A stretch of DNA of 6,420 nt from Alphaproteobacteria bacterium (GTDB lineage Bacteria; Pseudomonadota; Alphaproteobacteria; ATCC43930; CGMCC-115725): the NCBI GenBank assembly GCA_030037055.1, contig JASHRZ010000370.1, forward strand, positions 1 through 6,420, given 5' to 3'. The number at the start of each line of letters is the position of its first letter. Positions within the stretch are counted from its first letter, which is position 1. Shown here piece by piece: positions 1 to 5,733 of this stretch. The position numbers were made by a program, and so were the translations under genes. The notes under the pieces were generated by a model. The model was given only the letters and a program-made list of their open reading frames with translations. It had not been told where the DNA came from and ran no database searches.

Positions 1-315
1 ATCGTGTTTCATCACAACGCCGGACTGCGTCCGCTAGACGCCTGGACCTCCGAATTCACCAAGAGGTTATTCCCGCTCGTCGGCGCCTCCCGCATCTTCC
101 TGGCGGGATCGACTTGCGGCGCGCTCGCCATGCGCTGGTTCGCGAGAATGCTGGAGCGGCACGATATGTCGAGCAGCCGGGGTTTGGCGATCATCATCGC
201 AACCCTCGCCGTCTGCGGGCCGCTCGCCCGGATCGGCACATGGATTGAGGACCGGCGAAGCCCTCAGGCCTTGCCCGCGCGCTGCGCCAGCATGACGATC
301 GAATTCGACCTGTAG
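1..315 (+). CDS. C-terminal part of an unidentified protein with a hydrophobic C-terminal region (5' end outside window)
   Basis: I do not recognise this protein. The frame is open from base 1 and ends in TAG at 313-315, giving 104 visible codons with strong G/C at third positions, which favours this strand over two overlapping minus-strand frames. A GTG at base 4 could be read as a start, but no ribosome binding site is visible and the frame is open at the edge, so a truncated longer gene is more likely. It begins FHHNAGLRPLDAW, has a moderately hydrophobic stretch near residues 22-45 and a clearer hydrophobic segment at about 60-78 (GLAIIIATLAVCGPLARIG). That segment could be a membrane helix or a membrane-associating amphipathic helix. 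A basic tail and a short C-terminal strand follow. It converges on the aminotransferase gene with about 48 bases between stops, so it is not part of that operon. A methyltransferase or membrane-associated sugar enzyme is possible, but nothing visible decides it. Confidence 0.6.
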   Translation: MVFHHNAGLRPLDAWTSEFTKRLFPLVGASRIFLAGSTCGALAMRWFARMLERHDMSSSRGLAIIIATLAVCGPLARIGTWIEDRRSPQALPARCASMTIEFDL

Positions 316-338
316 TTGCGGCCGGCGCAAGGTTTGCG
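316..338. terminator. Possible alternative hairpins between convergent genes
   Basis: The 48-base gap between convergent stops holds TTGCG (316-320), CGCAA (326-330) and TTGCG (334-338). The central CGCAA can pair with either flank: five pairs with a five-base loop on the left, or five pairs (extendable with a G-T pair) with a three-base loop on the right. No T-tract follows on either strand, so this is at best a weak bidirectional or Rho-assisted terminator. Confidence 0.25.
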
Positions 339-363
339 TGTAACGGGCAACGGGCGCGTCGGG

Positions 364-1581
364 CTACTTCTGAAAATACCGCTCCACCTTTAGGACCGCG
401 TTCACCGTGTCTTCGGCCTCGCGCTCACCGTAGTTTTCATTGAGATAGAGATTGAAGGAGCGGTCGCGAATGCTGCGGGCGTTCTCCGTGCGAAAGCCGT
501 CAGCCAGATAAGGCCGGACCCATGGCCACTCGTCGACGACGTAGCAATAGTGCGGATTGAGGTCGATGCCCTCCTTGAGTACCGCTTGTGCGAATTCGGT
601 CTTGCTGCAGCTGATCTTGTCAGTATCCACGACCACGGGATAGTAGAACGGCGAATCGCCGGGACTGTGCGCGTACGGGCGGCATATCTGCGCATGCTCT
701 GCTAATCCCGCCGCCACGTCGGCAACAAAGGAAAGCCGGCGCATGATCGTAAGGGCGAGCCGCTTCAGCGAGGCGAGGCCGATGGCGCAGGAGATCTCGT
801 CGGTATGCAGATTGAGCGCGGGGAAGAGATAGCCCGCGGGATCGCGATCGCTGAAGTCCTCCCGCCAGCGCGGCTTGCCGCGATCGGCATGTGCGAGCGC
901 CCGGCGGAAGAGATCGAGGTCGCGGCTGTAGACGACGCCGCCGGAGGCGCCGGTCATATGCGCCTTGCGGTACATCGTCGAGAAGGCGGCGATGTCGCCG
1001 AATGTCCCGACCGGTCGGCCGGCGATCATCGCACCGTGCGCTTGGCTACAGTCTTCGAGCACTTTGACGCCTCGCGCACGGGCTTCGTGCACGATCTTGT
1101 CGGCCTCGGCGGCCTGCCCTGCTGCGTGGACGATGATGATCGCCGAGACGTTCGGATCAAGCCGTTCGCGCACCTGCTCGACGCCGATGTTGTAGCTGTC
1201 GGGTTTGCTGTCGCACAGGCGCGGCTTGAGGCCGTGGAGGATGATCGCGCTCAGCGTCCCCGGATCGGTGATTGGCGAGACCAACACGTCGCTGCCCGTG
1301 GGCAGGCCGAGGGCGGCGAGGCCGACGTAAAGACTGGCGGTCCCGGTCGCGACCGCATCGGCATAGCCGCCACCCATAAGATCAACGAAGGCATCGGTAT
1401 AAAGCTTCTCGAACGGGCCCTGGTAACCGGGATCGACTTGAAGCTCACGATAATACGCGACGCATTCCTGGATCATGCGCAGTTCGTCGTCGCCGAGCGC
1501 CAAGCGTGGCGGCATGCGCTCGCGCCGCACGGGCTCGCCGCCGAAAATCGCAAGCGTATCATTGCGCCGATCGCCGGTCAT
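364..1581 (-). CDS. DegT/DnrJ/EryC1/StrS family PLP-dependent aminotransferase
   Basis: This is a 405-residue fold-type I aminotransferase of the sugar aminotransferase family, which moves an amino group (usually from glutamate) onto a keto-sugar, often nucleotide-linked; it should be cytosolic. The length is normal for the family. The N-terminus (IFGGEPVRRE, residues 12-21) is typical. Also visible are the phosphate-binding segment ATGTASLYVGLAAL (78-91), the pyridine-binding EDCSQAHGA (176-184, with Asp177) and the Schiff-base lysine Lys206 in STMYRKAHMTGASGG. The usual GEGG after the lysine is replaced by GASGG, a mild departure. LHTDEISCAIGLASLKRL (259-276) matches the family's NxRM/E-type segment. 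The ATG is preceded by AAGG five bases away. It is the last gene of the operon, 11 bases after the transketolase C-subunit stop. The family is secure; the substrate is unknown. A few relatives are AHBA synthases or regulators, which I consider less likely. Confidence 0.93.
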   Translation of the reverse strand: MTGDRRNDTLAIFGGEPVRRERMPPRLALGDDELRMIQECVAYYRELQVDPGYQGPFEKLYTDAFVDLMGGGYADAVATGTASLYVGLAALGLPTGSDVLVSPITDPGTLSAIILHGLKPRLCDSKPDSYNIGVEQVRERLDPNVSAIIIVHAAGQAAEADKIVHEARARGVKVLEDCSQAHGAMIAGRPVGTFGDIAAFSTMYRKAHMTGASGGVVYSRDLDLFRRALAHADRGKPRWREDFSDRDPAGYLFPALNLHTDEISCAIGLASLKRLALTIMRRLSFVADVAAGLAEHAQICRPYAHSPGDSPFYYPVVVDTDKISCSKTEFAQAVLKEGIDLNPHYCYVVDEWPWVRPYLADGFRTENARSIRDRSFNLYLNENYGEREAEDTVNAVLKVERYFQK

Positions 1582-1592
1582 ACCCGCCTTGC

Positions 1593-2510
1593 TCAGTCAA
1601 GTCCGATACGCTGTGCGATCTTAGCGATGCTCAGGCCATGCGCCGCCAGCAGGTCGTCATGGCTGCCGTAGTTGTGGATGAAGTGATCCTGAAGCGTGAA
1701 AGTATCGAGCCGGCATTCCGCGTGAATATCCCAGGCAATCTGCTTGGTCTGCGGCGCAAGGCCGCCTTGAGGCACATGCTCCTCGATGACGATGACATGC
1801 CGGTGACCGCTGAGCGCCGCGATGATGCCTTCGCAGTCGAGTGGCTTCACCGTATGCACAGAAACGACCGACACCGACTTTCCTCGTGCGGCGAGACGAT
1901 CGGCGAGCGCCATCGCCATCTTGGTGATGACGCCATAGGTGAGGATGCAGACATCCGCGCCGCGACGGAGGTAGCGTAGCTTGCCGAATACCCAGGGATC
2001 GGCGCCTCTGGTCAGATCTGGCTCACCGGCCTTGCCGATCCGGAGATAGACCGGCCCGTTCTTCTGCTGCGCGCACCATCGCGTCGCCTCGGTGCATTCC
2101 GCGGGATCGCAAGGCGCCACGATCTGCATGTTGGGAATGGCGCCGGCGATGGCGATGTCCTCCATCGTGTGGTGGGTGCCGCCCAGCGTAGAATAAATGA
2201 CGCCGGCGCCCATGCCGACCACGGTCACCGGCAGATTCTGATAACAGAGATCGTCGCGCACCATCTCGAACGGCCGGTAGAGCGAGAAGGTGGCGATTGT
2301 ATAGGCAAAGGGTCGGCACCCCTTGAGCGCGAGTCCGGCGCAAATCCCGATCATGCTCTGCTCGGCGACGCCGACATTGATGAAGCGCTCGGGATATTGC
2401 ATGCTGAACTTCGACATGCTGCCGGCCGGCGAGATGTCGGCAACGACGATGTAGATGTCGGGATTCCTGCTCGCTTCCTGGTACAGCACCTCGGAAAAGG
2501 TGTTCCTCAT
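1593..2510 (-). CDS. Transketolase C-terminal subunit (pyrimidine-binding and C-terminal domains of a split transketolase)
   Basis: This is the second half of a two-subunit transketolase, which moves a two-carbon ketol unit between sugar phosphates using thiamine diphosphate. In 305 residues it shows the pyrimidine-binding domain (about 1-165), with NVGVAEQSMIGICAGLA (45-61) holding the conserved Glu50 expected to activate the cofactor's aminopyrimidine. It also has TFSLYRPFEMVRDDL (74-88) and the histidine motif STLGGTHHTMEDIA (107-120), which resembles the substrate-site region of DXS/transketolase. The C-terminal domain (about 180-305) contains DVCILTYGVITKMAMA and VIEEHVPQGGLA. The ATG overlaps the stop of the N-terminal subunit as ATGA (2507-2510), an arrangement that favours translational coupling and equal amounts of the two halves. 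Such split pairs occur in many bacteria and archaea, both as housekeeping enzymes and in sugar-modification clusters. A pyruvate dehydrogenase E1-beta-like or DXS-like role is a less likely reading. Confidence 0.93.
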   Translation of the reverse strand: MRNTFSEVLYQEASRNPDIYIVVADISPAGSMSKFSMQYPERFINVGVAEQSMIGICAGLALKGCRPFAYTIATFSLYRPFEMVRDDLCYQNLPVTVVGMGAGVIYSTLGGTHHTMEDIAIAGAIPNMQIVAPCDPAECTEATRWCAQQKNGPVYLRIGKAGEPDLTRGADPWVFGKLRYLRRGADVCILTYGVITKMAMALADRLAARGKSVSVVSVHTVKPLDCEGIIAALSGHRHVIVIEEHVPQGGLAPQTKQIAWDIHAECRLDTFTLQDHFIHNYGSHDDLLAAHGLSIAKIAQRIGLD

Positions 2511-3343
2511 CGCGCGGCCTCCAGCTCTTCGACCGCGCGGCTGTACTCGTCCTTGTTGGGCGAGCGATAGTGCCAGATCGGCACGTTCTCCATGTAGCTA
2601 ACGCCCTTGCCCTTTGTGGTCTTGGCCACGAGCATGAAGGGCCGGCTGCCCTCGCGCTCGGTCACGGCTTCGAAGATCGCGCGCGAATCGTGCCCGTCGA
2701 CCTCGACCGCTTCCCAGCCGAAGGCGCGAAACTTGTCAAGCAGGGGATAGAAGCTCGGATGCGTCTCCGAGGTCCGACCGAGGCTCTGAAAATCGTTGTT
2801 GTCGACGGCGGCAACGAGGTTGTCGCAGCGAAGCGAGGAGGCCATCATCACCGCCTCCCAGGTCGAGCCTTCCTGGACCTCGCCGTCGCTCAGCACGGTG
2901 TAGATGACATTCCCCGTCTTGCGGCCCTTCTCGGCGAGCGCCATGCCGCAGGCCATAGAGAGGCCATGGCCGAGCGACCCGGTGGCGGCGACGATGCCGG
3001 GGCTGCCGTAATCGGGATGGACGCCGAGCCTGCCGTTGGGCGTGCAATAGGCGTCGAGATCGGCGCGGCTCAGGATCCCGAGCTCCTCGAGGATCACATA
3101 CTGGATCATGCAGCCGTGACCCTTCGACATAAGGAAGGTGTCGCGCGGCGATCCGTTGGCGTTATTGCGTATCAGCGCGTGATACATGCAATCAACGATC
3201 TCGGTGCAGGAATAGGCCGAGCCGATATGGAGGGCAGAGACCTGTTGGGAAATGTCAAGAATGCGCCGGCGATACCGCCGGCAGCGTTCCCGAGCGAGAG
3301 CCTCGTCGAAGCTGTTGGCTCGGGCAGGGATGGAGGCTTTCAT
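2507..3343 (-). CDS. Transketolase N-terminal subunit (TPP-binding domain of a split transketolase)
   Basis: This is the diphosphate-binding half of a two-part transketolase, about 278 residues from the ATG at 3343. A TTG at 3355 adds four residues and would overlap the methyltransferase stop by eight bases. I prefer the ATG, four bases after that stop, but neither start has a strong ribosome binding site. Numbering from the TTG, visible motifs are SALHIGSAYSCTEI (40-53), SKGHG (77-81), ATGSLGHGLSMACGMAL (124-140) and the metal/TPP motif SDGEVQEGSTWEAVM with its distal DNN (156-187). KTTKGKGVSYMEN (245-257) and the following WHY (261-263) match the conserved tail before the substrate histidine. 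The domain order and length fit the split family. It needs the C-terminal subunit encoded immediately downstream to be active. The stop overlaps that gene's start by four bases. Confidence 0.92.
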   Translation of the reverse strand: MKASIPARANSFDEALARERCRRYRRRILDISQQVSALHIGSAYSCTEIVDCMYHALIRNNANGSPRDTFLMSKGHGCMIQYVILEELGILSRADLDAYCTPNGRLGVHPDYGSPGIVAATGSLGHGLSMACGMALAEKGRKTGNVIYTVLSDGEVQEGSTWEAVMMASSLRCDNLVAAVDNNDFQSLGRTSETHPSFYPLLDKFRAFGWEAVEVDGHDSRAIFEAVTEREGSRPFMLVAKTTKGKGVSYMENVPIWHYRSPNKDEYSRAVEELEAAR

Positions 3344-3347
3344 CTGC

Positions 3348-4004
3348 TCACTCAATGATCGTCCAATAATAGTCGCCGGTATAGCCGGCTTCCCAAAAGA
3401 GCTGGCGCCAGCCCGCCGGATCGTAATGCGTCTTCGCCGTCAGCACCCAACTCAGGAAGAGCTCGCGCTCCTCGGTCGTGCGGTAGGAATCGACCTGGAT
3501 ATATCCGCGACCCGGCGCCAGTCGCTCAATCTCGCGCACGGCGGTAATGCAGTGGGAGCGCTCGAGGTTATGTACGACGTTGATGGCGACGACTGCGGCA
3601 AAGCTGTTGTCGGGGAACGGCATCCTCACGCAGTTGCCGAGATGAAGCCGGCCGACGACCTCGGGCTCGCAATGCATCAACGCGTATTCGGAGATATCGA
3701 CGCCGAACACTTCGAGCCCTGGGCAGACTTTCATCAAGTCCTTGACCAGGAACCCCTTGGCGCAGCCGACGTCAAGGACCCGGTCGCCGGGCTTGAGGCC
3801 CCAGTGCGCTACCATGTCCTCGGCAATCGCCATCCAGCGGCCGTCGTAGCGGTAGCCGCCATAGCCCGTGTCTCGCGATCCGTCGAAGTATTCCCGGCTG
3901 TATTCCCGCGCAATGCAAATATTCTCCGCGCTTTGCGCGCTGGTGCGCTTTTCAATGTTTCGCTTGGATCGCGGATAACGACGCAGGAGGTTGATCTCGG
4001 CCAT
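3348..4004 (-). CDS. Class I SAM-dependent methyltransferase
   Basis: This is a Rossmann-fold methyltransferase of about 218 residues from the ATG at 4004. The SAM-binding motif I is VLDVGCAKGFLVKDL, followed by the acidic end of strand 2 (EVFGVDISEYA), a motif around NCVRMPFPDNSFAAVVAINVVHNL and a post-motif III RGYIQVDSYRT. The N-terminus MAEINLLRRYP and the segment GYGGYRYDGRW preceding motif I look like family-specific conserved blocks. I chose the ATG at 4004 because GAGGA lies a few bases upstream and the sequence before it does not resemble the family. The frame could be extended to a TTG at 4121, adding 39 residues of unremarkable sequence. It is the first gene of the operon; its TGA lies four bases before the ATG of the transketolase N-subunit. 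The likely substrate is the sugar or glycan intermediate made by the operon; the atom methylated (O, N or C) is unknown. Confidence 0.88.
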   Translation of the reverse strand: MAEINLLRRYPRSKRNIEKRTSAQSAENICIAREYSREYFDGSRDTGYGGYRYDGRWMAIAEDMVAHWGLKPGDRVLDVGCAKGFLVKDLMKVCPGLEVFGVDISEYALMHCEPEVVGRLHLGNCVRMPFPDNSFAAVVAINVVHNLERSHCITAVREIERLAPGRGYIQVDSYRTTEERELFLSWVLTAKTHYDPAGWRQLFWEAGYTGDYYWTIIE

Positions 4005-4239
4005 CCAGTCCTCGAGAACGGTGAGGGAACGGGCGCGGACGGCTGCTTTGCGCCAGCCGGGGATGGGGTGCAAGATGCTGAGCAAACGGACAGGAGTCAA
4101 TGCCTGCGGCCGCGCGGACAAGGTGGGGTCTGGCGGGAATGCGGTGGTGATAGCGTTCTTGGCCTGCTGGCGTTTTCTTCACTCGCGCGGCCTTGCGCGT
4201 CCGCGGACTGAGACCGGAAGCGGCGAGGGCGGGTGGGGA
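4005..4239. other. Divergent intergenic region between the methyltransferase operon and the broken glycosyltransferase
   Basis: This stretch should hold the promoter of the minus-strand operon and formerly that of the plus-strand glycosyltransferase. I cannot identify a convincing -35/-10 pair on either strand. A perfect 10-base palindrome, GTCCGCGGAC, sits at 4199-4208, about 31 bases before the glycosyltransferase ATG and could be an operator half or simply a GC-rich coincidence. A G-rich stretch, GGGTGGGGA (4231-4239), directly before that ATG could serve as its ribosome binding site. Longer minus-strand frames here are shadows. Confidence 0.4.
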
Positions 4240-4312
4240 ATGGACCTTTCGGTTGTTATACCGATCTTCAATGAAGAACAAAGCCTGGACCCGCTCTATC
4301 GGTCCCTGCGTC
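4240..4312 (+). pseudogene. Family 2 glycosyltransferase, 5' remnant only
   Basis: The first ~23 codons read MDLSVVIPIFNEEQSLDPLY, the classic first strand and NEE segment of a GT-A fold family 2 glycosyltransferase (the dolichyl-phosphate mannose synthase/ArnC-like group begins this way). The rest of the gene, including the nucleotide-sugar DxD motif, is missing. After about codon 23 the frame continues without a break into IS1380-type transposase sequence (LRPGKTRSGVEART). The junction lies near 4305-4312 and cannot be placed exactly because the LRPGK codons fit the transposase. Its position next to the sugar-enzyme operon suggests that the intact gene acted on the same surface polysaccharide or lipid-linked sugar. 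The remnant cannot be a functional transferase. Confidence 0.75.
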
Positions 4313-4735
4313 CAGGCAAGACGCGGAGCGGGGTTGAGGCGCGCACGATCCTGAAGCATGTGATCGGCCACATTCGCCGCCACTGGCCCAAGGTGCATAT
4401 TCTAGTACGCGGTGACAGCCGTTAGGCCGGGACGAGGCGATGGCCTAGTGCGAAGCCGTTGGAATCGACTACATCTTCGGTCTCGCCGGCAACGACTTCT
4501 CGCCGCCATGCTCCACCCGGTGGGCGAAGCGCTGTGCGTCAGCCGTGCCGTGAGCGGAACGCTGAAGCTGCGCCGCTCGAGCAAGCTGCGCCATGGCGCC
4601 AAGAGCTGGGACGAGCGGCACCGCGTCATCGCCCGCCTTGAGGCGACGCGGCTCGGCCTCGATATCCGCTACGTCGTTACCTCGCTCACTGGAGCAGCCG
4701 AACACCTCTACCAGGCCGTCTACTACCTGCGGCGC
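4306..4735 (+). pseudogene. IS1380-family transposase, internal fragment with frameshifts
   Basis: Three plus-strand frames in turn give one continuous match in style to the central part of an IS1380-family DDE transposase. The first is LRPGK...HILVRGDSR (4306-4422), containing the second catalytic aspartate in RGDS. The second is GRDEAMA-stop-CEAVGIDYIFGLAGNDF (4425-4499). The third runs from LHPVGEALCVSRAV, through GAKSWDERHRVIARLEAT and GLDIRYVVTSLTGA, to HLYQAVYYLRR (4511-4735). The frame changes fit single-base deletions near 4423 and near 4498-4501; TAG at 4446-4448 replaces a probable tryptophan codon. The first catalytic Asp region and everything after the Y-x-x-R of the terminal YREK motif are absent, as are the element's ends. 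It is dead and immobile. Family assignment rests on recognised motifs, not on a search. Confidence 0.85.
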
Positions 4736-4919
4736 AGCACCACGAGCCTCAGTATAGAATCGCTCGGCAGGGGCGCGGCGGAAGGCAATCGTGGCCCGCA
4801 GCCGGGTAGCCCGCAACGCCACAGCATCAGCCAAAATCGCGCGCGCCAAAACGCGCGCAAAGCAGCACTCGGTGGAAGGCCAAAAAACGGAGGCTGTCGA
4901 GGAAAGATCGGGATTCTTC
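4736..4919. other. Gene-free stretch between IS1380 remnant and the next gene
   Basis: I see no convincing gene here. A plus-strand frame rich in Ala, Lys and Arg runs through it but begins after a TAG at 4755-4757, lacks a good start and continues far into the opposite-strand gene, so I regard it as a shadow. The stretch contains the GC hairpin described separately and a run of six A's (TTTTTT on the minus strand) at about 4883-4888. Confidence 0.5.
4838..4858 (-). terminator. Strong GC hairpin downstream of the membrane-protein gene
   Basis: GCGCGCG (4839-4845) pairs perfectly with CGCGCGC (4852-4858) around a six-base loop, CCAAAA (4846-4851). On the minus strand it lies about 62 bases after the TAA of the 4920-5504 gene and is followed by GATTTTGG, so only a short T-run is present. 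It could end transcription of that gene, but the weak T-tract makes this tentative. Confidence 0.35.
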
Positions 4920-5504
4920 TTATTTGGCCTGCTGCGGCACGGACGCTTCATCGGGATTTTGGAACAGACGCGCAGCTTCGGCAACGAACGGGCGCCAACG
5001 CTCGACGATCACCCGGATATCTTTGAGCAGCAGCGCCTTTTTATCTTCCGTTAAATCGTTTCTGGAATCGGCGTAGCGTTCGATATCGTTTCCGATCGTC
5101 GTCCAGAACCGCTTGCCACCGGTCGACCCGATTCGTGCGGCAATGCGATGCATGATCGGCTCGAACTGAGCGGCTGTGTGATCAATGACCTCTTCGACCT
5201 CGTACTCGATCACGACGATGCAGAGCGCCACGGCAGCAGCGGCTATGGCAGATTTGATCGCGAATCGCTGGATGTCGTTCAGGGCGGAGCCGCGGGTCGG
5301 GTTCTGCTGCTTCGGGGAAAAATGTCGGCCCAACGCGTCGACTGGCCGGACATGGTCCGCAAGCTGCCTCTTCTTTTCCGCAAGAAGCTCTATCGCCGCG
5401 TCCACGGTATCGGCGCTCGCAAAAAGATTAAGTTCGGGCACCCCGGCAATGATCTTGCCGTCTTGGCGGCGGATCGTGACTTCGCATTCATCCAAAGGAT
5501 TCAA
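4920..5504 (-). CDS. Hypothetical single-pass membrane protein with HicB-like N-terminal segment
   Basis: I do not recognise a named family for the whole protein. It has 194 residues from a TTG start with GGAG eight bases upstream; no ATG or GTG lies between this TTG and the upstream in-frame TGA. Residues 7-50 (CEVTIRRQDGKIIAGVPELN... then DTVDAAIELLAEKKRQL) resemble the strand-strand-helix of HicB-type antitoxin domains. A linker follows, then one hydrophobic helix at about 81-100 (FAIKSAIAAAAVALCIVVIE) and a charged, helical 90-residue C-terminal part with no motif I know. No HicA-like toxin frame is seen beside it, and it has no HicB DNA-binding tail, so an antitoxin role is not supported. 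The coding signal is good and intact although both sides are mobile-element debris. An IS110 scrap ends about 17 bases before the start, so the original 5' end may have been lost. Confidence 0.72.
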   Translation of the reverse strand: MNPLDECEVTIRRQDGKIIAGVPELNLFASADTVDAAIELLAEKKRQLADHVRPVDALGRHFSPKQQNPTRGSALNDIQRFAIKSAIAAAAVALCIVVIEYEVEEVIDHTAAQFEPIMHRIAARIGSTGGKRFWTTIGNDIERYADSRNDLTEDKKALLLKDIRVIVERWRPFVAEAARLFQNPDEASVPQQAK

Positions 5505-5646
5505 CCGGCATTCTCCATATGTGGAATGTCACCATCTCGTTGCGTCGTAGCTTCTTCCGCAGAGCCGGCTCTTCGCCGGCGGTCATCCCGTGAAGATGGA
5601 AAACGTGTTTCGATGTATCCATTGCAATTCGGGTAATCTGTTCCAT
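5488..5646 (-). pseudogene. IS110-family transposase, N-terminal fragment
   Basis: From an ATG at 5646 the minus strand reads MEQITRIAMDTSKHVFHLHG, continuing through EEPALRKKLRRNEMVTFH to about 5521. This is the characteristic start of IS110/IS1111-family transposases: the first strand and acidic residue (here Asp10 in AMDTSKHVFHLHG) of the RuvC-like DEDD domain. After about 42 codons the family resemblance ends; the frame runs ten further unrelated codons to TGA at 5488-5490. The other catalytic acidic residues and the C-terminal serine domain are missing, so it cannot be active. The non-coding bases just upstream (5647-5733) may be the remains of the element's 5' flank. The gene is shorter than most gene finders' cut-off and easily missed. 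Confidence 0.8.
5505..5519 (-). promoter_or_regulatory. Ribosome binding site deciding a TTG start
   Basis: On the minus strand GGAG (5513-5516) precedes the TTG at 5504-5502 by eight bases. It is the only plausible start signal for the 4920-5504 gene, because the upstream in-frame codons back to a TGA at 5529-5531 include no ATG or GTG. It lies right beside the breakpoint of the IS110 remnant. Confidence 0.5.
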
Positions 5647-5733
5647 GGACGGTCTCTTTTGTCTGAGATCTACAACGACCTCATTCTTACACGCTTGATG
5701 CCGTCGGGGCCGTCTACTCCAACAGATAGCCTA
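5647..5733 (-). other. Leader region of the IS110 remnant
   Basis: These 87 bases lie between the IS110-type start codon and the left copy of the 19-bp inverted repeat. No gene is visible. They probably belong to the 5' non-coding part of the IS110 element. In some members that part encodes a guide (bridge) RNA, but I see no fold that supports one here, and where the element's outer end was cannot be determined. Confidence 0.3.

Noticed and set aside
805..1671. 288-codon plus-strand frame opposite the aminotransferase
   Set aside because: Lies antisense to a gene with clear motifs; its sequence has no recognisable domain and is a product of high GC at third positions.
2570..3358. 262-codon plus-strand frame opposite the transketolase N-subunit
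   Set aside because: Antisense shadow of a well-supported gene; rich in Ala, Gly, His and Asp without any domain pattern.
4005..4121. 39-residue N-terminal extension of the methyltransferase from TTG at 4121
   Set aside because: The extension has no family resemblance and starts at a rare codon; the ATG at 4004 has a GAGGA signal just upstream and begins the recognisable family sequence.
3252..4211. 319-codon plus-strand frame opposite the methyltransferase
   Set aside because: Antisense to the methyltransferase with its intact SAM motifs; no family resemblance in the plus-strand reading.
4758..5054. Ala/Lys/Arg-rich plus-strand frame after the IS1380 remnant
   Set aside because: No good start, and its second half lies opposite an intact gene; the composition follows from GCG/CGC repeats.
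4920..5646. HicA-HicB toxin-antitoxin pair
   Set aside because: The reading frame directly upstream is an IS110 transposase scrap, not HicA, and the downstream protein lacks a HicB DNA-binding tail and has a membrane helix.
5647..5733. IS110 bridge RNA gene
   Set aside because: The element is truncated, its subgroup is unknown and I see no stem-loop pattern strong enough to claim a guide RNA.
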